Under the pieces are notes generated by a model. It saw only the letters and a list, made by a program, of their open reading frames with translations, did no database searches and was not told where the DNA came from. A program made the translations under genes and the position numbers. A stretch of 34,330 nucleotides of DNA from an uncultured Bacillota bacterium (GTDB taxonomy: Bacteria; Bacillota; Clostridia; Peptostreptococcales; Anaerovoracaceae), in the NCBI GenBank assembly GCA_949290475.1, contig CASESB010000040.1, positions 1 through 34,330 on the forward strand, read 5' to 3'. This document shows positions 16,040-25,692 of the stretch, piece after piece (within the stretch, counting starts at the first letter, position 1; each line of letters starts with the position of its first letter).

Positions 16040-17182
16040 TCACTTGCCGAATATTTCGGCTGCCTCTTTCATCTTTTCGATCACCGAAACGTCGAACGGG
16101 CATCGTTTCTCGCAGCTGCCGCATTCGATGCAGTCTCCGCCGTGGGCGCTGAGGCAGTCGTAATGCGAGCGTATGGACGGCGGCACTTTTCCCGTGTCCA
16201 GCAGCGCGATATCCAGATACTTATTCACTGCAGCGATATCTATTCCCGCAGGGCACGGCGCACAGTGCCCGCAATATACGCAATTGCCGCGAAAATCGCT
16301 TTCCATGGCATCGAGGAATCTCGTGTAGTCCTTTTCCTCATCGGAGGCCTCAAGATACATCATGGCATCCTTCACCTCATCGCCGGTCTGGCACCCGAGC
16401 AGCACGCTGCATACCGCCGGCCTGTCAAGCGCGTAATGTATACACTGGTTCACCGTCATCGGTTCAGAAAAAGGCGTATGCTCGGCCGATATCAGCTTCC
16501 CGGAGCCCAACGCTTTCATGACACTGATGCCTACGCCCTTTTGCTCGCAGAGCCGATAGAGCGCCGCGCGCTTCGGATCTATGCCCTTGGCTTCCTCCGC
16601 ATGCCATTCTCCCTCCAGCGCTTTCAGCACGGACTTGTCGGCAGGCGACATATCAAACGCCAGATTGATGCTGAAAAGCATGATCTCCGGAAGACCGGTC
16701 TCCACTATTTTAGCAGCGATCACCGGATCGTGCGAGCTGAAGCCTATGTGGCGGATATCCCCGGCTTGTTTGAGCTTCTGCGCATAGTCGGCGATGCCGC
16801 CGTCAAACACCTGGCGATAATCCTCCTCGGAATCTATGAAAAACATCATCCCGTAATCTATATAACCGAATATACGCAGACAATCCTCAAAATACTTTTT
16901 GACTGTCGGCATGTCGCGGCTGATATCGTACTGCTGTCCTACGTCCGTTGAGCCGATATGCCCCTGAATATGCACCTTCTCGCGCTGCGATCCGAGCGCT
17001 TTGGCGATGTTTTCGCGCACCTCGCGCCCCGGCATGAAAACGTCAAGGTGGTTGACGCCGTATTCCAGCGCTGTGCGGATCGTTTCCTCCACCTGCGAAT
17101 ACGGTTTGCCGTCGAGTTGCTCGCATCCCAGCCCTATTACGCTTGCCCGTTCGCCTGTTTTGCCGATCTCTCTGTATATCAT
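16040..17182 (-). CDS. Aldo/keto-reductase-like protein with C-terminal double 4Fe-4S ferredoxin domain
   Basis: A 380-residue protein. Residues 1-290 follow the aldo/keto reductase barrel (MIYREIGKTGERASVIGLG, later GDIRHIGFSSHDP). Residues 301-361 hold CVYCGHCAPCP and CIECGSCEKRCP, eight cysteines enough for two 4Fe-4S clusters. The catalytic tetrad is mostly missing: Asp47 is kept, but the usual DTAxxYG reads DVFMPG, the Lys position reads HIQGHIG, and the LH after the next strand reads FFIDS. I recall similar Fe-S AKR-like proteins in other Clostridia but no known reaction. The ATG at 17182 was chosen because AAGGAGG lies nine bases upstream; the frame is open further upstream without a better start. 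Confidence 0.85.
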   Translation of the reverse strand: MIYREIGKTGERASVIGLGCEQLDGKPYSQVEETIRTALEYGVNHLDVFMPGREVRENIAKALGSQREKVHIQGHIGSTDVGQQYDISRDMPTVKKYFEDCLRIFGYIDYGMMFFIDSEEDYRQVFDGGIADYAQKLKQAGDIRHIGFSSHDPVIAAKIVETGLPEIMLFSINLAFDMSPADKSVLKALEGEWHAEEAKGIDPKRAALYRLCEQKGVGISVMKALGSGKLISAEHTPFSEPMTVNQCIHYALDRPAVCSVLLGCQTGDEVKDAMMYLEASDEEKDYTRFLDAMESDFRGNCVYCGHCAPCPAGIDIAAVNKYLDIALLDTGKVPPSIRSHYDCLSAHGGDCIECGSCEKRCPFDVSVIEKMKEAAEIFGK

Positions 17183-17499
17183 GCTTTGCTTCCTCCTTCT
17201 GCCCGGCCGGCATCGTCTTTTCGGCCGAGAACACCAACACTTTGATTTTAGCATCAGGCGGCGCATTGCACAAGCCCCGCCGACTAGGCGGGCTGTCGCG
17301 CACCGAGCAGGAGGGCTGCTGCGTGCTGGCCTTGCTCCCGATCCCCTTACTGTGCTCACGTCGCGCGGCGGCGTGTCAAAATCGACGGCCAGCAGACGCA
17401 ATTTGCATGTCCGGCTCAAAAAAACAGTCGTTTTTTGTTAAAAATAACTATTGTTTATAATATTCTTTGTATTTTTTCACAAAATCAATAAAAAATATG
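17183..17499. other. Spacer with a GC-rich, palindrome-rich block, no gene recognised
   Basis: Between about 17262 and 17395 GC is clearly higher than in the AT-rich DNA after it. The block holds several possible helices: CCCGCC/GGCGGG (near 17276-17291), GCAC..AGCAG/CTGCT..GTGC (17300-17325) and CACGTCGC/GCGGCGTG (17358-17376). I looked for the conserved core of SRP RNA, RNase P RNA, tmRNA and 6S RNA and found none. It may be the leader of the minus-strand Fe-S protein gene or a small RNA. TTTTTTCACAAAATC (17472-17486) matches the CodY box at 11 of 15 positions. Confidence 0.3.
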
Positions 17500-17527
17500 T
17501 TGATTTTATCGTCAAACAGGCTATAAT
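17500..17527 (+). promoter_or_regulatory. Promoter of the ilv-glnA operon
   Basis: TTGATT (17500-17505), 16 bases, TATAAT (17522-17527). The predicted leader before ilvB is only about 33 bases, leaving no room for a T-box or leader-peptide attenuator. Confidence 0.7.
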
Positions 17528-17565
17528 TGTTTGTAACGGTAAAATTTATACATAAGGAGGACACT

Positions 17566-19227
17566 ATGAGAGTTACAGGATCACAACTGGTAGCCGAGAT
17601 CTTGCTGGAGCACGGCGTAGATACGGTCTTCGGCTATCCGGGAGGCGCAGCCCTCAACATATATGACGCTCTTTACGAATACAAGGACAGGATAAGGCAC
17701 ATTCTGACGGCTCACGAGCAGGGAGCCGCACACGCTGCGGACGGATATTACAGAGCGACAGGCAAGACGGGAGTAGTCTTTGCCACCAGCGGCCCGGGAG
17801 CTACCAACCTGGTAACGGGCATCGCCACGGCGTTCATGGACAGCATCCCGATGGTCGCCATAACGGCCAACGTACCGGACAACCTCATAGGCAGAGACGC
17901 CTTCCAGGAAATATTCATCACCGGTATCGCCATGCCGATCACGAAGCACACGTTCTTCATCAACAGGATAGACGATCTGGCCGATGCGCTCAGGAACGCT
18001 TTCAGGATCGCCAACAGCGGCAGGAAAGGACCTGTCCTCATAGATATAACCAAGGACGTAACTGCTGATACGACGGATTACAAGCCGGGCAAGCCGCTGC
18101 CTCTCAATCCGCCGCCTGTATTTTCCGATCAGGAGGTGGCGGAGGTGGCCGCGATGATAAACGCCGCGGAAAAGCCTGTCGTATATTTTGGCGGCGGCGT
18201 AGCCGCTTCAGACGCGGGAGACGAGCTCAACAGGCTGATCGAGATCGCCGACATGCCTGCCACGTATACGCTCATGGCTGCGGGGATACTCGGCTATGAA
18301 AATCCGAGAAACCTCGGCCTCATCGGTATGCACGGCAGCATCGCCTCCAACAAGGCGGTTGACAGAGCCGACCTTGTTCTGGCTCTCGGCGCCAGATTCA
18401 GCGACAGAGTCGCCCTCAACCCGAAAAAATTCGCCAAGAAGGCCAGAAAGATACAGATAGATATAGATACGAGCGAGCTCAACAAAAACGTACTCGTCGA
18501 TCTGGGCATCACAGCTGACGTCAAGGAATTCCTGACGAAGCTGCTGCCTCTGATCAAGAAAAAGGATCACAGCGAATGGGTTTCTCAGGCCATGGAGTGG
18601 AAGAAGAAGACCGGCGACGTGAAATGCCAGGACGCCGACCTTCATCCGAGCGAGATAATCCACGCGGTCTGCGATCTCACCGACAAGGAAACGATCTACG
18701 TCACCGATGTAGGACAGCATCAGATGTGGGCCGCACAGTATCTCAAGCACGACAAAACGAAGGATTTCATCACCAGCGGCGGTCTGGGAACGATGGGCTA
18801 CGGCTACGGCGCTGCAATCGGCGCCCAGATCGGCTGTCCTGACAAGAGGGTCATCCACTTCACGGGCGACGGTTCGTTCCACATGAACCTCAATGAGGCC
18901 TGCACCGCCGTCAGCCAGAACCTTCCTATAATAACGGTCATCATGAACAACCGCGTTCTCGGCATGGTATATCAGTGGCAGACGAATTTCTACGGCAAGC
19001 GCTACGCGGCGACGACGCCGGAGAGACAGACGAACTTCCCTAAGCTGGCCGAGGCCTTCGGCGCTAAAGGATTTTCGGCCACGAATCCGCAGGAGTTCGA
19101 GGAGGCCTTCAAGAAGGCTCTCAAGGAAAAGGGCCCTGTGTGGATCGACTGCGCTATAGCTAAGGACGAGAGAGTTCTTCCTATGATACCTGGCGGCGGC
19201 ACTGTCGAGGATATGATCATAGGATAG
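17566..19227 (+). CDS. ilvB: Acetolactate synthase large (catalytic) subunit
   Basis: A 553-residue ThDP-dependent enzyme that joins two pyruvates, or pyruvate and 2-ketobutyrate, in the first common step of valine, leucine and isoleucine synthesis. Seen: the catalytic Glu51 in LTAHEQGAAHAADGYYRATGK, GVVFATSGPGATNLVTGIA, the FAD-domain segment FGGGVAASDAGDELN, MGYGYGAAIGAQIG, and the ThDP-Mg motif GDGSF from about residue 434 with the downstream Asn (NEA). The QWQTNFY segment matches the AHAS motif near the herbicide site. The ATG at 17566 follows AAGGAGG; an earlier in-frame codon lies in the promoter. Having ilvN directly after it supports anabolic AHAS over a catabolic AlsS. Confidence 0.96.
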   Translation: MRVTGSQLVAEILLEHGVDTVFGYPGGAALNIYDALYEYKDRIRHILTAHEQGAAHAADGYYRATGKTGVVFATSGPGATNLVTGIATAFMDSIPMVAITANVPDNLIGRDAFQEIFITGIAMPITKHTFFINRIDDLADALRNAFRIANSGRKGPVLIDITKDVTADTTDYKPGKPLPLNPPPVFSDQEVAEVAAMINAAEKPVVYFGGGVAASDAGDELNRLIEIADMPATYTLMAAGILGYENPRNLGLIGMHGSIASNKAVDRADLVLALGARFSDRVALNPKKFAKKARKIQIDIDTSELNKNVLVDLGITADVKEFLTKLLPLIKKKDHSEWVSQAMEWKKKTGDVKCQDADLHPSEIIHAVCDLTDKETIYVTDVGQHQMWAAQYLKHDKTKDFITSGGLGTMGYGYGAAIGAQIGCPDKRVIHFTGDGSFHMNLNEACTAVSQNLPIITVIMNNRVLGMVYQWQTNFYGKRYAATTPERQTNFPKLAEAFGAKGFSATNPQEFEEAFKKALKEKGPVWIDCAIAKDERVLPMIPGGGTVEDMIIG

Positions 19228-19245
19228 GAAAGGAAGGAGCGAGAC

Positions 19246-19755
19246 ATGGATAAAGAGATAAGAAGAGAGGTCATCAGCATCCTGGTCGACAACCAGGCCA
19301 ACGTCCTCACCAGAGTCAGCAGCCTGTTCGGACGCAGAGGCTTCAATATAGACTCCCTGACGGTATCAGCCACTAACGATCCGGGGCTTTCCAGGATCAC
19401 CGTCGTCTTCACGGGCACCGAGCAGGGTCTCCACCAGATCATCACCCAGACGGCAAAGCTGGAGGTGGTAAAGAAGATCTTCACTCTGGATGAGCACGAC
19501 AGCATCTACAGAGAGCTTCTGCTGATGAAGGTAAAGGCCGACAAGACCGAAAGATCCGCAATAAAGGAAATTGTTGAAATATATAGAGGCAGAATAGTTG
19601 ACCTTTCCAAAAACAGCCTTATAATAGAAATAACGGGCGATTCCAACAAGCTGGACGCTTTCATGGATATGATGAGCTGCCACGAGATCGCCGAGGTCTG
19701 CCGTACCGGTATCACGGGCATAGGCAGAGGTGCCAGCTGGCACGAAAACGAATAA
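19246..19755 (+). CDS. ilvN: Acetolactate synthase small (regulatory) subunit
   Basis: A 169-residue subunit. Residues 6-80 are the ACT domain (VISILVDNQANVLTRVSSLFGRRGFNIDSLTVS), which binds valine for feedback inhibition. Residues 85-165 are the C-terminal domain that activates the large subunit (MKVKADKTERSAIKEIVEIYRGRIVD, then EITGDSNKLDAF). Length is typical of IlvH-type small subunits. GGAAGGAG precedes the start, 18 bases after ilvB. Confidence 0.96.
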   Translation: MDKEIRREVISILVDNQANVLTRVSSLFGRRGFNIDSLTVSATNDPGLSRITVVFTGTEQGLHQIITQTAKLEVVKKIFTLDEHDSIYRELLLMKVKADKTERSAIKEIVEIYRGRIVDLSKNSLIIEITGDSNKLDAFMDMMSCHEIAEVCRTGITGIGRGASWHENE

Positions 19756-19775
19756 ATCGTCACAAATAATATTAA

Positions 19776-20792
<1,017 letters not shown>

Positions 20793-20830
20793 GATCTGAA
20801 ACGGCTTGTCTTTATAGACTGGAAAAATTT

Positions 20831-20859
20831 AAAAGAGGCTGCTTCGCGAAGCCTCTTTT
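20831..20859 (+). terminator. Internal terminator-like hairpin between ilvC and ilvD
   Basis: AAAAGAGGCT pairs with AGCCTCTTTT around a 9-base loop, followed by GATTAT. The U-run is part of the stem, so termination may be partial and could lower expression of ilvD and the genes after it. Confidence 0.6.
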
Positions 20860-20880
20860 GATTATAGAAAGGAAGATCAT

Positions 20881-22539
20881 ATGAGAAGCGACAAGGTTAC
20901 CAAGGGTGTGGAAAAGGCCCCTATGAGAAGTCTTTTCTACGCCATGGGCTATACGAAGGAAGAGCTGGAGCGTCCGCTGATAGGCGTAGTCTCCGCCAAG
21001 AGCGAGATCGTTCCCGGCCACATCCACCTCGACAAGGTGGCTGAAGCCGTCAAGGCGGGCGTGAGAATGGCCGGCGGAACACCGATAGAGGTTCCTGCCA
21101 TCGGCGTATGCGACGGCATAGCCATGGGGCATATCGGTATGAAATACAGCCTCGCCAGCAGAGAGCTGATCGCCGACAGCGTCGAGACCATGGCCATGGC
21201 ACATGCCTTCGACGGCCTGGTTCTGGTTCCGAACTGCGACAAGATCGTTCCGGGAATGATCATGGGCGCCGTAAGGATAAACATCCCGACGGTCGTATGC
21301 TCCGGCGGCCCGATGATGTCAGGTCTCGTGAACGGCGAAGAAACCAGCCTTTCCAAGATGTTTGAAGCAGTCGGCGCACGCAAGGCCGACCTCATAGACG
21401 ACGCTCAGCTGCTGGAATTCGAGCAGAACACATGCCCGGGCTGCGGATCGTGCTCCGGCATGTATACGGCCAACAGCATGAACTGCCTCTCCGAGGCCAT
21501 CGGCATCGCCCTGCCGGGCAACGGCACTATCCCTGCGGTGGACAGCGGCAGGATAAGGCTCGCCAAGCATGCCGGCATGGCTATCATGAACCTCGTAGAG
21601 AAGGACATCAAGGCCCGCGACATAATAAACGAAAAATCCATCAGGAACGCCCTGGCCTGCGATATGGCGCTGGGCTGCTCCTCAAACAGCGTGCTGCACC
21701 TGCTGGCCATCGCCAACGAAGCGGGCGTGGAGCTGGATCTGAACATATTCAACGAATTCAGCGAAAAGGTGCCTAACCTGTGCCATCTGGCTCCGGCCGG
21801 CGGCACTCACATGCACGACCTCAACAACGCCGGCGGTCTCATGGCCGTATTCAGCGAGCTGACGAAGAAGGGCCTCATCGACGAGAGCCTGATAACGGCT
21901 TCCGGCAAGACCGTAGGCGAAAACATGAAGGGCGCATATGTCAAGAACTACGACATAATCCGCCCCGTAGACAAACCTTACAGCGAAACGGGCGGCATCG
22001 CCATCATGTGGGGCAATATCGCGCAGGACGGCTGCGTTGTGAAGAGAAGCGCCGTTGCTCCCGAAATGCTGTCGCATACGGGTCCTGCCCGCGTTTTTGA
22101 CTGCGAGGAGGACGCTATCGCTGCCATATACGCAGGAAAGATCGTTGACGGCGACGTAGTCGTTATTCGTTACGAAGGCCCTAAGGGCGGCCCGGGCATG
22201 AGAGAAATGCTCAACCCGACGAGCGCCCTGGCCGGCATGAAGCTGGACAAGACCGTCGCACTCATAACGGACGGCAGATTCAGCGGCGCCAGCAGAGGCG
22301 CCTCCATCGGTCACGTGTGTCCCGAAGCGGCGGCAGGCGGCAATATCGGCCTGCTGAAGGAAGGAGACATTATCGAAATAGATATACCTAACGCCAGCAT
22401 CAATGCCAAAGTCACGGACGACGAATTCGCTGCCAGGCGCGCGGCATACGTCGCCCCGCAGCCTAACGTCAAGGACGGCTGGCTGGCAAGGTACATGAGA
22501 AACGTTTCCTCCGCCGCGAAAGGCGCAGTAATGGAATAA
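20881..22539 (+). CDS. ilvD: Dihydroxy-acid dehydratase
   Basis: A 552-residue Fe-S dehydratase forming 2-ketoisovalerate and 2-keto-3-methylvalerate. Seen: VPGHIHL (45-51), [17 protein letters not shown] (75-91), [13 protein letters not shown] with Cys119, CSGGPMMSG, and [18 protein letters not shown] (184-201), then [12 protein letters not shown] and [19 protein letters not shown]. The VPGH form without a cysteine at that point is as in E. coli IlvD, which carries an oxygen-labile 4Fe-4S cluster; this would suit an anaerobe (inference). AAAGGAAG precedes the ATG. Its product is the substrate of leuA in the neighbouring operon. Confidence 0.97.
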   Translation: MRSDKVTKGVEKAPMRSLFYAMGYTKEELERPLIGVVSAKSEIVPGHIHLDKVAEAVKAGVRMAGGTPIEVPAIGVCDGIAMGHIGMKYSLASRELIADSVETMAMAHAFDGLVLVPNCDKIVPGMIMGAVRINIPTVVCSGGPMMSGLVNGEETSLSKMFEAVGARKADLIDDAQLLEFEQNTCPGCGSCSGMYTANSMNCLSEAIGIALPGNGTIPAVDSGRIRLAKHAGMAIMNLVEKDIKARDIINEKSIRNALACDMALGCSSNSVLHLLAIANEAGVELDLNIFNEFSEKVPNLCHLAPAGGTHMHDLNNAGGLMAVFSELTKKGLIDESLITASGKTVGENMKGAYVKNYDIIRPVDKPYSETGGIAIMWGNIAQDGCVVKRSAVAPEMLSHTGPARVFDCEEDAIAAIYAGKIVDGDVVVIRYEGPKGGPGMREMLNPTSALAGMKLDKTVALITDGRFSGASRGASIGHVCPEAAAGGNIGLLKEGDIIEIDIPNASINAKVTDDEFAARRAAYVAPQPNVKDGWLARYMRNVSSAAKGAVME

Positions 22540-22565
22540 CCCCCGAATTTCAAAGGAGTGTTACG

Positions 22566-23822
22566 ATGAGTAAAGCAGCAACAACGAAAACAGCATTCAA
22601 GGGCGGTCTTTTGATCGACGGTACCGGCAAGGCCGCAGTCAAAGACAGCCTCGTCCTGATCGACGGAAGCACGATCGTCTATGCCGGTCCGGCGGCCGAT
22701 ATCCCTGCGGGATACGAGATCGTCGATATCAGCGGCAAGACCATCATGCCGGGACTTGTGGACACCCATCTTCACTTTTCCGGAAATCTCACGGAAAACG
22801 ACAGCGACTGGGTAATGGAAGACAACATTCAGAAGGCCGTAGTAGCCGTGCAGCAGGCGCACGAATGCCTCGAGAGCGGACTTACGACCGTGGGCGAGAT
22901 CTCCAGATTCGGCATCCATATCAGGAACATGGTGGAAGCCGGCGTCATGCAGGGGCCGAGGATAATCGCCACCGGCCTCGGATTCTGCTCCACGGCAGGC
23001 CACGGTGACTCGCATCTGCTTTCCATAGAGCAGAACAGAGCCGCACATCCGTGGGCCGAATGCGTAGACGGGCCGTGGGAGCTCCGCAAGGCCGTAAGGC
23101 GCAGGATCCGTGAAAATCCGGACGCCATCAAGATCTGGGCTACCGGCGGCGGCATCTGGCGCTGGGAGAAGGGCATGGATCCTCACTATACGCCGGAGGA
23201 GATCCAGGCTGTAGCAGACGAATGCAAGATAAGAGACATCCCTCTCTGGTCACACTGCTTTGGCAGCGCCACACCATCGGTGCGCGCCGGCGCGGACTTC
23301 ATAATCCACGGCTGGCAGCTGGATGATGAAGCGATCGACACCATGGCCGAGAAAGGCATCATGCTCTGTCCTACGATCAGCTTCCTGCCGGCATGGTTTG
23401 AAACATATCCGCCTACATACGTTCCCGAGGTGCACGATAAATTCCCTGGCGAAACAGTGACCGAAAAAGAGCTCAACCGCATATACGACAATCTGCGCAA
23501 GGCCTTTGCCAAGGGCGTAGTGCTCACGATCGGGTCCGACTCCTTCAACTCAAAGATCACTCCTTACGGAGACACCGCCATCGGCGAGATATATGAATTC
23601 ATCAGCAAGGCAGGCATCAGCGAAATGGATACGATAGTTGCCGCTACTCTCAATGGCGCCAAGGCGCTGAGGGTCGACGACGTCACCGGCTCGCTTGAGG
23701 AGGGCAAGAGCGCCGACCTGCTGGTTCTCGACGGCAACCCGCTCGAGGACATCGAGGCGATCGCCGTCGACAACATGAAGGTAATCATGAAGGAAGGCGA
23801 ATTCGTCAAGAATCAGCTCTGA
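22566..23822 (+). CDS. Amidohydrolase (imidazolonepropionase/Xaa-Pro dipeptidase-like)
   Basis: A 418-residue protein of the amidohydrolase superfamily. Ligands visible: DTHLHFSG (His68, His70), AIKIWATGGG (Lys189, expected carboxylated), PLWSHCFGS (His230), FIIHGWQL (His248) and TIGSDSF (Asp325). The C-terminal GSLEEGKSADLLVLDGNPLEDI closes the sandwich. This points to the two-metal branch that includes enzymes cleaving Xaa-Pro or N-acyl amino acids, as well as prolidase-like proteins of unknown substrate. It lies 26 bases after ilvD and 59 before glnA, all on one strand with good ribosome sites (AAAGGAG), so it is probably part of the ilv-gln operon. A hydrolase here could feed amino acids or ammonia to the pathway; that role is inferred. 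Confidence 0.87.
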   Translation: MSKAATTKTAFKGGLLIDGTGKAAVKDSLVLIDGSTIVYAGPAADIPAGYEIVDISGKTIMPGLVDTHLHFSGNLTENDSDWVMEDNIQKAVVAVQQAHECLESGLTTVGEISRFGIHIRNMVEAGVMQGPRIIATGLGFCSTAGHGDSHLLSIEQNRAAHPWAECVDGPWELRKAVRRRIRENPDAIKIWATGGGIWRWEKGMDPHYTPEEIQAVADECKIRDIPLWSHCFGSATPSVRAGADFIIHGWQLDDEAIDTMAEKGIMLCPTISFLPAWFETYPPTYVPEVHDKFPGETVTEKELNRIYDNLRKAFAKGVVLTIGSDSFNSKITPYGDTAIGEIYEFISKAGISEMDTIVAATLNGAKALRVDDVTGSLEEGKSADLLVLDGNPLEDIEAIAVDNMKVIMKEGEFVKNQL

Positions 23823-23881
23823 TCACGATCAACTTTGATCACGAAGCAAAAGTTATATCATACAATTAAAGGAGACAGTTA

Positions 23882-25312
23882 ATGTTCAAGTCATTTGAAG
23901 AAGCAAAGAGATTTATTGAAGACAAAGACATCAAGATGGTCGACTTCATGATGGTCGATCTCAACGGCAGATGGCGTCACCTGACGATACCTGCCGACAG
24001 ATTCACCGAGGATACTCTGAAGAGCGGCATCGGCTTCGACGGAAGCAACTACGGCTTCGCTCCCGTAGAGAAGAGCGATATGGTGTTCATACCTGACCTC
24101 TCCTCGGCCTATATCGACCCTTTCATGGAGATCCCGACGATGGCCATGATCGGCGACGTGTACGTGATCAGCCTGCCTGAGAACTACCCGTTCGACCAGG
24201 ATCCGCGAAACGTAGCCAAGCACGCCGAGGCATACCTGAAGGATCAGGGCATAGCCGACGAAATGCGCATCGGACCTGAATACGAATTTCACGTATTCGA
24301 CCACGTGAGCTACTCCACAGAGCCGAACGCATCGGGCTTCCGCATCGACACCGAGCAGGCCGTGTGGAACACGAGCGACGAAGCATTCAACCTGGGCTAT
24401 AAGATGCCTCACAAGGGCGGCTACCACATGGCTCCGCCTCAGGACGTACTCTACGATTACAGAAGCAGAGTCGCCATGCTGATGGAAAACCAGGGCATAA
24501 AGGTGAAGTATCACCACCACGAGGTGGGCGGTCCGGGACAGCTGGAGATCGAGGTCGAATTCGGCGGACTTACCGAGATGGCCGACAAGACCATGATGAC
24601 CAAGTACCTCATCAAGAACGAGGCCATCGCCGAGGGCAAGACGGCAACATTCATGCCGAAGCCTGTATTCGACGAGGCCGGCAACGGCATGCACGTACAC
24701 ATGCACCTTTTCAAGGACGGCAAGCCGCTGTTCTACGACGAAAACGGCTACTCACAGCTCTCGGAGACGGCCATGCATTTCATGGGCGGCATTCTCAAGC
24801 ACATAAAGGCTCTTTGCGCCTTCACGAACCCGAGCACCAACTCCTTCAAGAGGCTCGTTCCGGGCTACGAAGCGCCGGTAACCATCGGCTTTGCAACAGC
24901 CAACAGAAGCTCCGTCATCCGTATCCCGGCCTACGCCAAGGATCCGGACAAGAAGAGATTCGAGGTGCGAAACCCTGACGGCACGTGCAATCCGTACTAC
25001 GCCTTTGCCGCCATCCTGATGGCCGGCTGCGACGGCATCAAGAATAAGATCGACCCTGTCGCCGAAGGATACGGCCCTTACGACTTCAACCTCTACACGC
25101 TGAGCGACGAGGAAAAGGAAAAGATCCAGAGTCTGCCAAAGACTCTCGGCGAGGCTCTCGATGAGCTGGAAAAGGATCACGACTTCCTGACGGAGGGCGG
25201 CGTATTCCCTGAGAGGCTGATCGAGATCTGGCTGGAAAACAAGCGCGCCGATCTGATGAAGCACGCCAACATGCCGACGCCGATGGAATACTCGATGTAC
25301 TACGATCTGTAA
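23882..25312 (+). CDS. glnA: Glutamine synthetase type I
   Basis: A 476-residue enzyme making glutamine from glutamate, ammonia and ATP. Seen: the N-terminal beta-grasp (MVDFMMVDLNGRWRHLTIPA), GIGFDGSNYGFAPVEKSDM, metal ligands in IGPEYEFHVF and HHHEVGGPGQLEIEVEF, GNGMHVHMHL, NSFKRLVPGYEAPV, and ANRSSVIRIPA. It is longer than the roughly 440-residue GSI-alpha usual in Firmicutes. Near the end FNLYTLSDEE resembles the NLYDLPPEE stretch where GSI-beta enzymes are adenylylated; whether that happens here is unknown. AAAGGAG precedes the ATG. It is the last gene before a strong terminator, and I infer cotranscription with ilv. Confidence 0.96.
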   Translation: MFKSFEEAKRFIEDKDIKMVDFMMVDLNGRWRHLTIPADRFTEDTLKSGIGFDGSNYGFAPVEKSDMVFIPDLSSAYIDPFMEIPTMAMIGDVYVISLPENYPFDQDPRNVAKHAEAYLKDQGIADEMRIGPEYEFHVFDHVSYSTEPNASGFRIDTEQAVWNTSDEAFNLGYKMPHKGGYHMAPPQDVLYDYRSRVAMLMENQGIKVKYHHHEVGGPGQLEIEVEFGGLTEMADKTMMTKYLIKNEAIAEGKTATFMPKPVFDEAGNGMHVHMHLFKDGKPLFYDENGYSQLSETAMHFMGGILKHIKALCAFTNPSTNSFKRLVPGYEAPVTIGFATANRSSVIRIPAYAKDPDKKRFEVRNPDGTCNPYYAFAAILMAGCDGIKNKIDPVAEGYGPYDFNLYTLSDEEKEKIQSLPKTLGEALDELEKDHDFLTEGGVFPERLIEIWLENKRADLMKHANMPTPMEYSMYYDL

Positions 25313-25400
25313 GCGCCGGACAAGGCGATAGCGTTGCCGCCAACGCGGCAATCACATCGCAGCAGGCCTGACAGCCAGCGCAGGATCGCAAATTGCATAC

Positions 25401-25443
25401 AGCAAAAACCCCGGGATCGGAGTCCGATCCCGGGGTTTTTGCT
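25401..25443 (+). terminator. Strong terminator after glnA
   Basis: AGCAAAAACCCCGGGATCGG pairs with nearly its exact complement, giving a 20-bp stem with T5 in the descending arm. It lies about 90 bases after the glnA stop. The GC core (25409-25435) is also the left half of the inverted repeat described next. Confidence 0.9.
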
Positions 25444-25477
25444 GTAGACAAAAGACTGACTTTGATCATAGACCCGC

Positions 25478-25585
25478 TTTTTTCTGGTTTTTGCAATTGT
25501 TCTGAGCTTTGCAGCTTTTCTAGTTCTTGCAGTTTTTCTGGGCTTTGCAGCTTTTCTGGTTTTTGCAGTTGTTTTGATTTTTTTG
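25478..25585. repeat. 18-bp tandem repeat, about six copies
   Basis: Consecutive 18-base units ending TTTGCA or CTTGCA start at 25478, 25496, 25514, 25532 and 25550, with a decayed sixth at 25568. A typical unit is GCTTTTCTGGTTTTTGCA. On the minus strand all frames are open through it, including a repeating LQxxEK hexapeptide, but there is no ribosome site or plausible protein. Confidence 0.82.
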
Positions 25586-25594
25586 CCTGAACGA

Positions 25595-25692
25595 CTGCAT
25601 AAATCAATGGGTTTAGATGCTTTTGAATGATGTGGACTGGTTTTGTAGAGGGCTTGAAAGGGCGCATCCGGGGCTTTAACCCTGCAAACGCA
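25595..25692. repeat. Dispersed intergenic repeat, copy B
   Basis: Partner of the repeat at 15869-15960: GCATAAATCAATGGGTTT (25597), GGACTGGTTTTGTAGAGGGCT (25634), GCTTTAA (25673), then AACGCA. The two copies are diverged and differ by short insertions. Confidence 0.5.

Noticed and set aside
17262-17395. Possible SRP, RNase P, 6S or tmRNA gene in the GC-rich block.
   Set aside because: I looked for the conserved cores (for example GGAAGGAAGCAGC of SRP RNA and GAGGAAAGTCC of RNase P RNA) and found none on either strand.
17183-17419. N-terminal extension of the Fe-S aldo/keto-reductase-like protein by 79 residues.
   Set aside because: The extension is Arg/Cys/Pro-rich, typical of a GC-rich non-coding frame. 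A strong AAGGAGG precedes the internal ATG that gives the normal AKR N-terminus.
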